A stretch of 64,000 bases of DNA, taken from positions 45,351,810-45,415,809 of the forward strand of contig LS997565.1 in assembly GCA_000469685.2 (NCBI GenBank). The letters are read 5' to 3'. The notes beneath the pieces are model-generated. The model was not told the origin of the DNA. It was given only the letters and a program-made list of their open reading frames with translations, and ran no database searches. Origin of the DNA: Haemonchus contortus. Its lineage: Eukaryota > Nematoda > Chromadorea > Rhabditida > Trichostrongylidae. Shown here in pieces: positions 48,751 to 60,235 of the stretch. Both the position numbers and the translations under genes were made by a program. Within the stretch, counting starts at the first letter, position 1. Each line of letters opens with the position of its first letter.

Positions 48751-49538
48751 ATGTCACTGGGTGCATCACGACTTGTTCAAGCGGCATGTGGTAGTCGTGT
48801 TGCTGTTCGAACTATGTATAGGAATCCTTATATCGCTCGATTCAAAGAAAGAAGTAAAGTCTCTCCAGATTTTTACAAGAAGGTCAGTGAATCTCTCTTG
48901 TTACTGGTATTCACTGAAAGAACAATCTCTCTGCTTGCTTCAAGCAAACCATCGACTGCTTGACTAGAACATATTTTGGAGCGATTAGAAGTATCTAACT
49001 CATTATCCGGTCTAGAGGGGCTTCATCACCATAATTCGTACTTTCAGACCACAGGGATCACTGGCCTTTTTGTTAATGAACACCCTCACCGTACTCTTAA
49101 TGTCGTGTATTGTCGAATCCTAAAGGCTCTGGAACAGATCCCACCTACGTCGGCCTATAGGAAATACACTGAAGCGGTGAATAATTATTTGCTTGTTCAC
49201 AGTTTCGATCCTTCATGGAAGATACGGGTTCCAGATTGTAAAGCAACGTCTGGCATTGGTTCAAGCTGAAGACAGCATCCCCGTATTAGAGGAGAAGATA
49301 GGAATGGGACAAATAGAGGAGGTTATTGAACAGGTAATATTTTCACATTTCCAATCTCTATGTGTGTAGGTACGTTACTTGCCTTACACATTTGTCTTTT
49401 TTTTCTTTGATTCGGCACGATCACTAATTTTAGGCAGAACTCGAGCTTGAAGCTGCGAGAGCCATCATATCATCGAGGGCTTGGGAGCCGCTTGTTGAAC
49501 CCGCGCCGAAGGGACAGTGGGATTGGCCTATCGCGTAA
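48751..49538 (+). CDS. NDUFA5: NADH dehydrogenase (ubiquinone) 1 alpha subcomplex subunit 5
   Basis: Four exons, all phase 0: 48751-48882, 49048-49176, 49235-49333 and 49434-49538, giving 154 residues, the family size. Accessory subunit of mitochondrial respiratory complex I, on the matrix arm. Family blocks are TTGITGLFVNEHPHRTL, YCRILKALEQIP, AYRKYTEA, RLALVQAEDSIPVLEEKIG, GQIEEVIEQAE and the C-terminal WEPLVEPAPKGQWDWPI. The N-terminus (MSLGASRLVQAACGSRVAVR) is basic and hydroxylated, consistent with a mitochondrial targeting sequence. Intron 2 is only 58 bases. It converges with the cap-binding gene, with 245 bases between the two stop codons. Confidence 0.97.
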
Positions 49539-49783
49539 ACTGCCTGCTTCGAACTGAATGTGTAGAAGCGACAACATATTAGACAAGTATAGTAGATTCT
49601 TTTTTTCATTGTAGTTATATATGTGATTGCATATAAAGGTTTTCGGGCGTCAACCTTTATTTACACAAGCAGTATGGGTGTTTCAATAACAGAGATCACT
49701 TCATTTTTGCGTGTATTGTTAGTAAAAGGGGGAACTATGAGACATGATTAAAAAACACGATAACTACGCGTTCCTTGCTCCTT

Positions 49784-50844
49784 CTAATTGTTGAATCCAT
49801 TGCTCTGGAACGCTCTGCCGAAACCACCACGTTCGGGATCGTAAAAGTCCCTATATTCGTCGCGAACCTGTAACTTTTGTAGTAAACAGGTATCTCTCTG
49901 ATCAACTCTAATTAAGGTAAGCAAATGATAGGTAACTCTAGAAAGGGGGTAGTTTGGCTGTTGAGGAACTACAGGAGCTCCCCTTTGAGCAGCTCGTCAT
50001 AACAAAATCTCAAAAGAGCTAGCTTTCGCAGAACATTTCTAAAAGAACAATCGTTAACGTTTCATGTGAAGCAAATTATTAGCTTAACGTTTAGCTCTTA
50101 TAGCTCTGAAAAACAAGCCTAGTGGGACCTCCAACCAAACATGTCGAATTATAGCATACCTGTCCTCCATGCATTCCACGACCATATTGTCGTCCTTCTT
50201 TGAATCCTGCATCCCAGTCCACACGAATAGGGCGTCCTCCCAACAAGGTGTCGTGCAGGAAACGAATAGCATTGTATGCGTCCGAATGAGTGTAGTAACT
50301 GTTGTATAGCAGAAAGGACTAGTTTATGATTACAACTTATGATTAAAAAAAGCATTACATTACGAAGCAGAAGCCGCATGGTGTCTTCTTGAAACGATCG
50401 AGTCCCATAATCACTCTCTTCACTTCTCCGGCACGTCCGAAGAGCTCGTACAGCTAAATACTATTGTTAGATCGGTGATTGGTAACGGTAACTTAACGAC
50501 ATATGTACCTGGTCCTCAGTAACATTGTAAGAGAGATTACCAACGTATACAGTGGTCGACGTTCTTAGCGCTTCCTCATGTTCTTCAATGGTGCCCTATA
50601 AATTTACAATCGAACTCCTGAAGAGGGAAAAAGGAAGATGATGATAGAACGAGAGAGCCTTGAGAAGTCAGTATTCTCCATGCAGGCGGATAAAATGAGT
50701 TCACCTAACCTTGACCACTCGTATGGCAAAAATGGAGCCATGGCTATGTGCAGTTCATACTTCGCCCCTAGTATAAGGGTCGATATGCGAAAACCAGGCA
50801 GAAAGAGAACGTACCTGGTAGCGATTATCCCAGTAGTCAGACAT
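49784..50844 (-). CDS. ncbp-2: Nuclear cap-binding protein subunit 2 (CBP20)
   Basis: Five exons, 5' to 3': 50815-50844, 50509-50595, 50359-50453, 50160-50298 and 49784-49867, giving 144 residues (usual family size about 150). It is the small subunit of the nuclear cap-binding complex, which binds the 7-methylguanosine cap with CBP80 and supports splicing and export. The single RRM shows RNP2 ([20 protein letters not shown]) and RNP1 (CGFCFVIYY), then the hallmark [20 protein letters not shown] and [20 protein letters not shown] that complete the cap pocket. The N-terminus [10 protein letters not shown] and [16 protein letters not shown] place the aromatic cap-stacking tyrosines as expected. 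The donor after exon 3 (gtaat|gtaatg) is chosen by phase. It is shorter than other CBP20 proteins at both ends. Confidence 0.96.
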
Positions 50845-52203
50845 TACTTATACGCAGTCCTCTACAGGAAATGATATAAGAGTTTGATTCCCAATCGATG
50901 GAGGCGCCCATTTCGAAATATGCGGCAAATGGGAGCTGTGTGATTATGGCGGACTGATGTTTCTGTAGGTCCCTGGTTTGAAAACGCTTAGACTAGCGCT
51001 TTGGAATGGCGAATTCTCAGCAAAAGTGGCAAAGAAAACGCGGAAGTCGGTGTATTCGAATAGATATAGGACTTCAAACAGTAGTCAAATTAGGAGTTGA
51101 ACGAAAATGTGACGACATGAGTTGCATATTTGGGTATTGGGACGAGTTGCTCAAATGTGTGTGCTAGTGCGTACAGCTGGCTGCAGTAAGCAGCTTGCGT
51201 GCAGTGTGTGCGATGCGGTGCGAATGGTGCTCCCTCTTCAGACTCAACGTCCCCTGAAAACTCGTCCGCCTTTGGGTAGGTGCGCCGGTCTCGTAGTCTT
51301 CAGTACGCCCTATCTAGGTCGGTTTTTGTCGACAGCGTCCATTGTGCTATCCTTAATGGGTCACAGGCTCATGTGATATGGAATTCCAGAACCTGTTTTT
51401 GTCGTGACTGTGCCTTTGATATTTATTCTACTTTGGCTCAATCCCTGTTACGTCTAGAACCCGAGCTTTTCTGAGCTCCTACGAACAAGAACTTTAAGGT
51501 CTTTGACGATATTGTGCGAGTTTTATTACAAGACATCCCTAATAAAAAGGCAACTTCTTCTGAGCAGGCCTTCCCTCTGCTAAACATGTGGAGTGCATCT
51601 GTATTTACGATTTAACCCTTACAAATAAAAGCTGTAAAAATCTACTGATTTATCTTCAGTACAGAAGTAGCCTTCACATCATACTTATGTAATACGTTGC
51701 GTGCAGATCGATTGATGCATTCCCGGCAGCATAACCCACGAAGCTGCCGCGCGAGGTCTCAGAGCACCGTTCGATTGCGGACCAAATGCCCCACCTGATG
51801 TTATGTAGACTATTTTTCCTACCCTTTCTATTGACATATGATTGTCATTTCCTTTTATCATCAAAGAAATCAACATTTTAAGAAATGCTCAATATAGGTC
51901 AGGGTCGCCCATGTTCGCCTAAGAATTATCCCTCATGAATACATTTGTGACAGATCTTAATCCTCTCCGCAGCTACGCTCTCGGATCAAACGAGCAATAA
52001 TCGAGTGGTAGTTTTCACAACTTCTTTACACGAAAATTTTTGATATGATGAAAGATCCTTTATGGTCAGCCCTTCAGCACAAGGTGGGAAGAACTTGGAG
52101 ATGCTCTAGCAAAGCCATGTTCCCTGAAAATTTTATGGTCAAGTGAAAACGAGACTCGTCTTACTCTATTCACTCCCAAACTATACATTACCGTAATGTG
52201 TTG
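50845..52203. other. Spacer with a solo end of TIR family 1
   Basis: No gene recognised. At about 51395-51420 the string gtcgtgactgtgcctttga resembles the right tip of the family-1 TIR element (other copies at 2721, 27854 and 52204), so 51100-51420 may be a diverged or truncated copy. The divergent promoter region of the cap-binding gene should lie at the start of this interval. Confidence 0.4.
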
Positions 52204-52823
52204 AAGGCACAATTCACGATAAAAATGGTTTCCGAATCCTTCTCATACCCAGCGGCCCCAAGGGTAACAGAAAGGACGCTATCGAGTCCCAAAACTCAAC
52301 ATTTAGGACATCGTGGAAGCCCCGTTACTGGATCGCCCGGACTTCCCGCCCCTCAATCGATGTCTCGTCAGACGAGTGTCGAGGCGATTCACATTGCAAT
52401 ATTCGCTCTAAGACCCACACACAATAAGCTGATCGCCGAGTAATGAAGCATTCTTTTCCTCTACTCCTTTATTTTCTGTTATTTTTCTTTTTTTGCTGCT
52501 GCGATCCTTTATTTAATTTTCTAAAACAAGAGGCTGAAAAGGGTGGTCTTTTTTTGCTGTTACTGGTGTTTTTTTTTAATTTATGCTTATGAGTGAGTGA
52601 TTTTTTGCTTACCGTGGTCCTATTCGCACGAGGACCCACACGTAGGCAATGACACACATTGTATAGCTCGTCCGAACGTCCCTCTTTCCTTTTTATCTGG
52701 TCTCATTCTCGTCCAGCCCTCTTTTTGAAGATTTTTTGAAGCCTTCATCGCACTATTTTCCATCTTATCTTCCACTTTTCGTCACAATCTGGAATACCCA
52801 AAGTTATCGTGAATTGTGCCTTT
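52204..52823. mobile_element. TIR element family 1, copy 3
   Basis: Left tip aaggcacaattcacgataaa and right tip ttatcgtgaattgtgccttt are inverted repeats matching the tips of the two intronic copies. The length (about 620 bases) is similar, but the interior is not obviously the same, so the family may contain several internal sequences sharing ends. No transposase frame. Confidence 0.75.
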
Positions 52824-53194
52824 AAGATTAATAGTTGGCACAGAATGCACGGTGTTCTCCGTCGCGTGCTCTAAACAAAGAATTAACCAGTACTTTCCGA
52901 AGGACAAACACAATATGTTTTCAAAAACAACTATAGGTAATAAACATTTATTGGCATCAGTAATAAACATGCTCTGAGGTAGATCATCAGAGAAGAAAAA
53001 AAGAAAATTAATCTCTGATAGTATGCCTACCTATAAACCCGTCAATATTTGAAGTTACGAATAAATAGTCCATCAATGGTGGAAATTAAAAAATTCCGAG
53101 CAAAAAAAGATAATTCATGAAACTAGTGTGATACATCGGCTGAAAGTCGCTAATGTGCGCCTAGTAGGTGCTGGTGGCGGAATTCATGCCCGAG

Positions 53195-53784
53195 TTCCCA
53201 CGGACATGCGCACGCACGTCGAAAATCATGACTTGACCGCACCATCAAACTGCATTGACCGTAACCACTCACTAGGTCACGCCGCAGCCGTCGCATGCGG
53301 CGGGCCAGTCGGCGATACTTGATAGACGTCGCAGCTGTCAGTGAGCCATACAATTTGCGCTTGGTCCACGGTAGTCAGTCAAAGGGTAGATAACACGGAC
53401 AAATGCAAATCGTTCGCTCCACTGACACTTGGTGGTACTATAACGTCATCTTGAGACCTCAGTGGGGTGGGGAGCCGGTCGGTTGGCGCGATGGGCGGGG
53501 TCGCCCCGCCCATTTGAGGCGGAGCGACTCCGCCCATCGCGCTGTTCAACTCGTTCAGATCGCGTAATCTTCTGCTCTCCTCTCCTGTATAGATGATAGA
53601 AGCCAATTCGATCATCTATAGAGGAGAGGAGAGCAGAAGATTACGCGATCTGAGATGTGCGCGCTCCTTCTGAGGCCCATTTGAGGCGGCGCGACTCCGC
53701 CCATCGCGCCAACCGACATGCACCCGTGGGGTGCGCTGCGCGCGAAGTGCGCGGGGTGACTTACTTTCGACGGACGCGCGCAAC
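53195..53784. mobile_element. TIR element family 2, long copy with internal hairpin
   Basis: The right tip ctttcgacggacgcgcgcaa (ending at 53784) and the stretch 53275-53440 match, in reverse orientation, the compact copy at 60732-60995 (shared: cacggacaaatgcaaatcg, catgcggcgg, cgtcat near 53445). The left tip is degraded (cacgcacgtcgaaaatcatg). The extra length comes from a GC-rich insert with ggcgg/ccgcc palindromes around a 41-base hairpin at 53557-53651. Confidence 0.75.
53557..53651. repeat. Near-perfect 41-bp hairpin
   Basis: agatcgcgtaatcttctgct and on (53557-53597) is the reverse complement of 53611-53651 except for one base; the loop is 13 bases. It is nested inside the long family-2 element. 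Confidence 0.95.
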
Positions 53785-54143
53785 GGACGTTCTCCCTCGC
53801 AATCATTCGAATCTGGTTTATACATTGCGCACTCCAATCACCCTCTAAACTCTTTGACATCAGATGGGTGCGGATAGCGTGGCATACCGCTCGGGCATAC
53901 ATTCCCTCACCCAAAAGGCGTTATTATAAAATTCGAAAAGTGTATTTCATAATAAATGGCACAATTGTTGAAATTGATCGTAAATGTGTCATGCAAGAAG
54001 GAATCAAGCAGGTGTGGAATGTGAGTAATTGTACTCTGCAAAGGCATTGTAGTTTTGAACCGGAACAGAACGGAGCATGACTTTGCTAGCCTGGAAACAA
54101 TCCAGGGAAGATTGAAGTCAGAGAAACGTCAGACCACAAACTG

Positions 54144-57046
54144 CTATCCGTTAGGAGGATTGGTCAATAGACATTCGAGCGTATCGATTAGCAACGGTGG
54201 CTCTCCCATTTCCCTACAAAAAAAAATCAAAAAAAATGGTTAATGGGAACGAAAAAAAGTTAATGGGAAAAATATATAGAACTATGAGTAGGGCCGGTTT
54301 GCTTCTTTATATGGACATGAAGAAAAGGATGCGAACAACGAAGCTAGAAAAAAAAACTGAAAAAAACCGCAAAACTCAGAAACTCAAATGACACACTCAC
54401 TTCCGATGGACAGAAAGATTTAAAACGATATTTACTACAATGGATTTGATGGCAAGTCTGAGATCCTTACCATCGCATTAGTGTCGCATTGCACGTTCCA
54501 GGGAAGCTGACATTCCTTGGTCCGAAATCCAAAAAATTCAGACGATTTGCTACGATGGCCGCATTCAAATCGAATGCAGGATCGGTTTGCCTGAAAGTTA
54601 CGAGAAAATCGTTGAGGGATTGATTGAAGCGAAGCTTTATCCCATCACGATGAGAGACTGCCGAGCTTTGCAATGGGTCAGATGATTGGTAACACAAATG
54701 ATGTAAAGGCGAGTCCTTCGGTGTCCTCCACACGCTAGCTAGGCGTAGTGGAGGCCCCGAAGACTTCCGAAAGATTCGCTGCAATCTATCTCTAAGAGCT
54801 CTGTAAACTCTACAATTCATTCATCAAGTGGTTGATGGCTTGCCTAAGACATGCGGCAGTGCGAGTATGAATTTCCCATAAGGGATCATTTCTCAAGTGA
54901 ATTCCTCACTACTACGTATTACGCGGACCAAATATGTCATTGTTATGTTGGTACCACGAATCCTCAGCTTAAGTGTTCCGGGTTATAACCTTCGAAGCTC
55001 GTCGTAGTGCTGCGGCTTTCGGTGCCATTCCTTTTCCCTCGGATTCTTTCTCTATGAGGTCTGAGAGCCTCCAAATATCCACGGTTTGAAGGTGAACTTA
55101 CGAGCACGTAGCGACGACTGAAGTCCTGTTTTGGTTGTACACGAATGTCATGATTCCATCTGGGAAGTCAGTAGCCGTCGGGGTTTGTACCAGAGCTGGA
55201 CAAACTTCTAAACAGAACTAACATAGCATTAAAAGGAACATATCAATAGTCGTTAAGATGTTGGTGGAAATGTAGCTGGCATACGATTGTGGAAGACCAC
55301 ATTTCTTCAAGAATTATAGGCTGGGTATAGAATCTCAACAATGCCTGAGTCTACCTCTCCCAAAGAATTAGTTAAGTAGTAATTGGCGAGTAGATGGCGG
55401 CACCTTGTTCTTCGCGCAGAAGTCATTATTCGGGCTGAAGGCACTTCCGGATTTCGCTACGCCTAGTATGAAATGCTCGGCACTACGCCTAGGAAGTGCT
55501 AGAAGGGGTGGAGTGCTTGCAGAGCCCAAAAGTGGCGCACTTTGGGTAGACTTCTCAAACTAGTGGAGTATAACGCTTCCTTGACCCTACTCTATCTCCA
55601 ATCTTTTCTAAATATGTAGTTGCAGACTCGATTGTATAACATACTGTGCTTATGAATAAAATATGACAAACCTTCCAGGGTCGGAGGAACGGTGGTGGTG
55701 GTGACGTTCAAGGAAGTGGTGGTTGTGGTGACGGCAGTGGTGGTGGTATTTATGGGAATTGTGGTAGTGGTAATGGGGATGGTTGTTGTAGTGGTCGTGT
55801 TTATAGGAAGTGTTGTAGTGGTTGTGGGGGTAGCAGTGGTAGTCGTGACGTTTAAGGGGGTCGTGGTAGTGGTGATGGGGATAGTTGTAGTAGTTGTGGT
55901 GTTTACGGGGATTGTGGTGGTGGTGATGGGGATAGTTGTAGTAGTTGTGATGTTTAACGGGATTGTAGTAGTGGTTGTCGGGGCAGCAGTGGTTGTGTTT
56001 ATTGGGATTGCAGTGGTGGTAGTGGTAATGGTTGAGGTAGTGGTGGTGTTTATGGGTATTGTAGTGGTGGTAGTGGGAGCGGCTGTGGTAGTGTTGGTGT
56101 TTATGGGGGTTGTAGTAGTGGTGGTATTTAAGGGGGTTGTTGTAGTTGTGATGGGCACGGTTGTGGTAGTTGTGGTGTTTACGGGGATTGTGGTGGTGGT
56201 GATGGGGATGGTTGTAGTAGTTGTGGTATTTAACGGGATTGTGGTAGTGGTTGTGGGGACAACTGTGGTAGTCGTGGTGTTTATGGGGTTTGTGGTAGTT
56301 GTGGTGGGGGCGGTTGTGGTAGTTGTGGTGTTTATTGGGATTGTAGTGGTGGTGATGGGGATGGTTGTAGTAGTTGTGGTGTTTAAAAGGATTGTGGTCG
56401 TGGTTGTGAGGGCGGCTGTGGTGGTGGTAGTGATGGGTGTAGTCATGGTAGTGGTGGTGTTTATGGGGGTTGTAGTGGTGGTAGTGGGGGCGGTTGTGGT
56501 AGTGGTGGTGTTTACGGGGGCTGTAGTGGTGGTGGTAGTGATGGGTGTAGTCGTAGTGGTGGTGGTGTTTATCGGGATAGCGGTCGTGGTGGTGTTTATC
56601 AGAGTAGTGGTAGTGGTAGTGGGGGCTGCCGTGGTAGAGGTGATGTTAATGGGAGCTGTGGTAGTAGTGGTAGGGATGGTCGTGGTGGTGGTATTTGTAA
56701 AAGCGGTGGTAGTGGTGGTGGATATTTCGGTGGTGGTGGTGTTTGTAGGTGTAGTGGTAGTGGTGATAGGGATTTCGGTAGTGGTAGTGGTGGTCGGGAT
56801 TTCAGTGGTGGTCGTGGTTGTGGGGATTTCGGTGGTGGTAATGATGGTTGTTGTAGTGGAAGTCGTTGTCGTTTCAGGCGGCATCGCCGCTGTCGTTGTT
56901 GTAATGATTTCTGTGGTTGTGGTGGGAGTAAATATCGGCGTAGTCGTAGAAGTTAGTGGAGCATTCGTTGTTGTGGTCACGCCTTGTGTTGGAACGCAGC
57001 ACATACTTCGGCCACAGAACCATGCAAACCATAGATAGATTGGAAC
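54144..57046 (-). CDS. Threonine-rich mucin-like secreted protein (5' exon not found)
   Basis: Exons, 5' to 3': 55672-57046, 55102-55207, about 54471-54665 and 54144-54213; phases agree throughout and 581 residues are encoded. Just after the first acceptor (ttttcag at 57047) comes a hydrophobic stretch (VPIYLWFAWFCGRS) that could be the end of a signal peptide; the initiating exon was not located. Residues about 20-445 are threonine runs spaced by I/P/V/A, with many N-T-T sequons (PINTTTTTTAP, IPITTTTIPVNTTTT), so dense O- and some N-glycosylation are expected. The C-terminal 120 residues are a non-repetitive cysteine-containing domain (VCPALVQTPTATDFPDGIMT, later NDFLVTFRQTDPAFDLNAA, PGTCNATLMRW) that I do not recognise. 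Likely a secreted or surface-coat mucin. The acceptor at 54666 (caaag) is weak. Confidence 0.75.
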
Positions 57047-60000
57047 CTGAAAATAGCTTTCAGTGTTTCATTTGAAATAACTCCTAATTGCAGTCATGAA
57101 AGCTTGACTACTCCCACAACATCCTTTGGAGCCCATTCTGCTTGGCTCGTTCCACGGCGGAACCAAATCGCCTCCGTTTTTCCGTGAAAGGATCTTCACC
57201 CTTAACACTTTCAGAACAAGGAGTAATGACCCAACTGCAACATGCGTCAACCCATAATCTTGCAAAGTGTTGTAGCAAGAGTTACGCATGACTGACTAAG
57301 CGAGCAGATTTTGAGAGTGGACCTATCTCCCTACTTCAACCAATCTAACCTTACTTGGCTTTCTCCGAACTGCTTCTAATTTGCCATTTCTTTTAGGAGT
57401 TGATGGAATGACAAGCGAAGCACTATCACACACTTACGGTCTGGTCTCGTCTTCGGATTTATATTGACACTAGCCTGGCCAACTGGCCATCTATCTGGGG
57501 TCGGTTTATTGCTGTCAAGCTCGTATGGAAAAATGCAGTGGCTGGCTACCGCGATACTTTATGTAGGCTTCAAACGCACTTAAATTGCCCCTACGATTTA
57601 GAACAAAAGCCGAAAGCGTGGAGCATCCCAAGAACGGAATGATCAACGCCAAAGACTATGGAGATTTTACGCCGTCTCTCTTACTTCTAAGAACTTTTTG
57701 CGCTGTTTATGATCTTGTTGTCAAGATGTTAAGGAGCTCGTCACAATGGAAGCAAAAATGAAAGAAGTACTTCAAATATTTGGAGTGAGGGTAAAAAACT
57801 TGTATGAAGACCGCAGATGTACAGTCTGAGGGGTAAGAAGTTTGTTTGAAGATCCATAGGGAGAAAAAAATGGAATTAAAACAAATTACAACAAGAAATT
57901 AAGATCAAACACCACTCTTATAACTATTGTAATACTCGAATTGTAGAACAGCTTAGTACCCGTACTTCAACGACAGAAGTTGGAGGCAAAATAACAACAA
58001 ATCAAGTTTGAATATGAATCCTGAGTTTTGAAATCTCAGAGCCATAAAGAGTTGATTACAGATTCTGAGAGAGGTGAAGATACTAACTGAGTGAAGGCGA
58101 AGGGTCAAAATGCCGAAGATAATCACACAGAACTTCATTGCTTTCAAGCAAAGGTTTAATATATACTGGTTGTATTCCGGGACTCACCCACGATGTGCTT
58201 TTGAGCCGCTGCTGATACCGAAATATTATCATCGCATCGATTGTAGTCGGCTACAAGACGTTCGGTAGGGTTCTCAATCAGAGTTACGTATGGTCTTCTT
58301 GACCTTTCCCCTCTAATAGGAAGTGGGTCTCGAGAGGATAATCCAAAAATTACTTTACTCGCTACGCCTACGCATCATAGCATTCATGATGCGGACACGC
58401 AGTATTTCATCGTGAAAGCGAAATGTTCGCCTTACGTCAGGCAAACAACGGATTTAGACTGAGGCTAGGTTAATAGGAGCTCAGGCGAAGGGAGAGTGAC
58501 AGACCGACAATGGATTTTCGTATTTTTTTCTATATTTCGAGTAGAAAAACGGCACTCAAACTCCTTCTCCTTCACTTCTTTCGCTAAAATTCACAATGAA
58601 CAAGGAAAAAAGGATTGTAGATGTGATTGAAGTTCATAAGAATTGTTAGTTCCCATTCATGATTGGTATCATTTATCACTAAGTGTTGAAGAAGGAAGGG
58701 GGAATGAAGCTCCAGTTTATCGACATGAAGCTTGTACAAAAAGCCAGGTGGCGAGGTCTTCAATACTTCACGACAATCCGCTCAGGAACTATGGAAGACT
58801 CTACTAAGATGACATGTCAGCCATTCAAATTAAGCATGGAAGTCACATGCATGGCTTGACTATGAATGTGGTCGTTGATCCAACCCTCTTCAACTCTACT
58901 GTTTTTACGAGCATGTTGGACCTGCGATGACCTTGCTACACTTTGCGTCGTAAATGACCGTCGTAAAGGTAAAAGTCTGGTCGTAAAAAGTTGCTTCGTT
59001 CAGTAATTATACCACCGTAGACAACCATGATGACCACTACAAGATTGCCTTCCGCTAGCACGCTAAGTTCTCTTAATCATCTTTGTGAGCTGAGTGAATC
59101 ATAAGGCTTTTTTTTCTTTTTTCCATGCGCCTTTCTTTTCCATTGGGACGCTACCTTTCCGCCCTTTATGGTGGTATCAATAGCCGACTTTTCTCGCATT
59201 TTTCTACATCAGAACTATTTCCTTAGGGAAAACTGCTTGACCGGGTTTTGGATCGGCCATATTTACGGAAAATCCATTTAAGATCGAGAAAAAGTTGATG
59301 AGTATTCGCCGAAAATTCAGAAAAATAGCGTTTCTGTCTGTGAAAAATATCTCTGCACCCAAATCTCCAAAGAATTGCAAAGTCCCCTCCTGCACAAAAG
59401 TTCATTGAAATCGAACTATTTCTTCGATAATAATTATGAGTTTTTTTTATTTGTTTTATTCCTACCGCTTCTTTCCATACATTGTGATTTTTCGAAAATA
59501 GTTCTTGATAGGATACCAGGGGCTCGGCAATGAAGCACTAGTGCCATCCTGGGACAGCATCACCTGTATCACCTGTCGTCCCGTTGATCATCGACTTCCT
59601 CGAGCGGGCGTCCGGGGACAGTAGGAAGCCATATCCATCACCATGGGAAGTCATGGAAATATGATGCGGTGATACCTCATGATCTAAGTGGCCAATAACT
59701 TTGAATCGTAGGATGACTGCATCTACTTCTTACCATTCTGGCAATTGAGTTTGCCTAGCACGACAACCTGTGGTGGGCGACTAAAAAGGATTGGTCACAA
59801 TAATCACAGAAAGAGGTGCTTTCGGTGGGAGGGTTGCGAAAAAAAGATAGAAGTAGAATTTTGCAGCGGCGTAAGGTCGGAACACTGATCCTTAAGCTTG
59901 ATCAGTTTGTCAGTCACAGCCTAAGCCAGGACGCATTGGACTGAACACTCCTTATAGATCATTGTTCATAATAATTCTACACCCACGAACGCCTTCAGCC

Positions 60001-60235
60001 GGATTCCCAGACTTGCTTACAGAAGCCTACGCTTGGCTCAACATTGGACGAATGGAAATGTAACTGGCGCCCTCTCGAACATATTGGCAAGCAACAGGAC
60101 GATAAAGGTAAAGATGATTGTGCCACTACAGCGCTGCTTCAAAGTAGCCCTTGTTATAGGATAAGGCTGGTCCGTGTGATAAACATTTATTAACGTCAAA
60201 ATATGATACTTTACTAAAAACCTTCGAAAGCAAAA
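57047..60235. other. Spacer between mucin and chemoreceptor genes
   Basis: The first exon and promoter of the mucin-like gene should lie here; the minus frame at 57068-57289 (SLLLVLKVLR) is one weak candidate. The rest shows no family resemblance. A GC-richer patch at 59510-59660 has no coding signs. Confidence 0.4.

Noticed and set aside
53379..53914. Arginine/alanine-rich frames on both strands
   Set aside because: They arise from the GC-rich palindromes and TIRs of the family-2 element.
55692..57038. Plus-strand 448-codon Val/Gly-rich open frame
   Set aside because: It is the mirror of the minus-strand threonine repeat (ACN codons read as NGT). It has no leader, domain or supporting splice structure.
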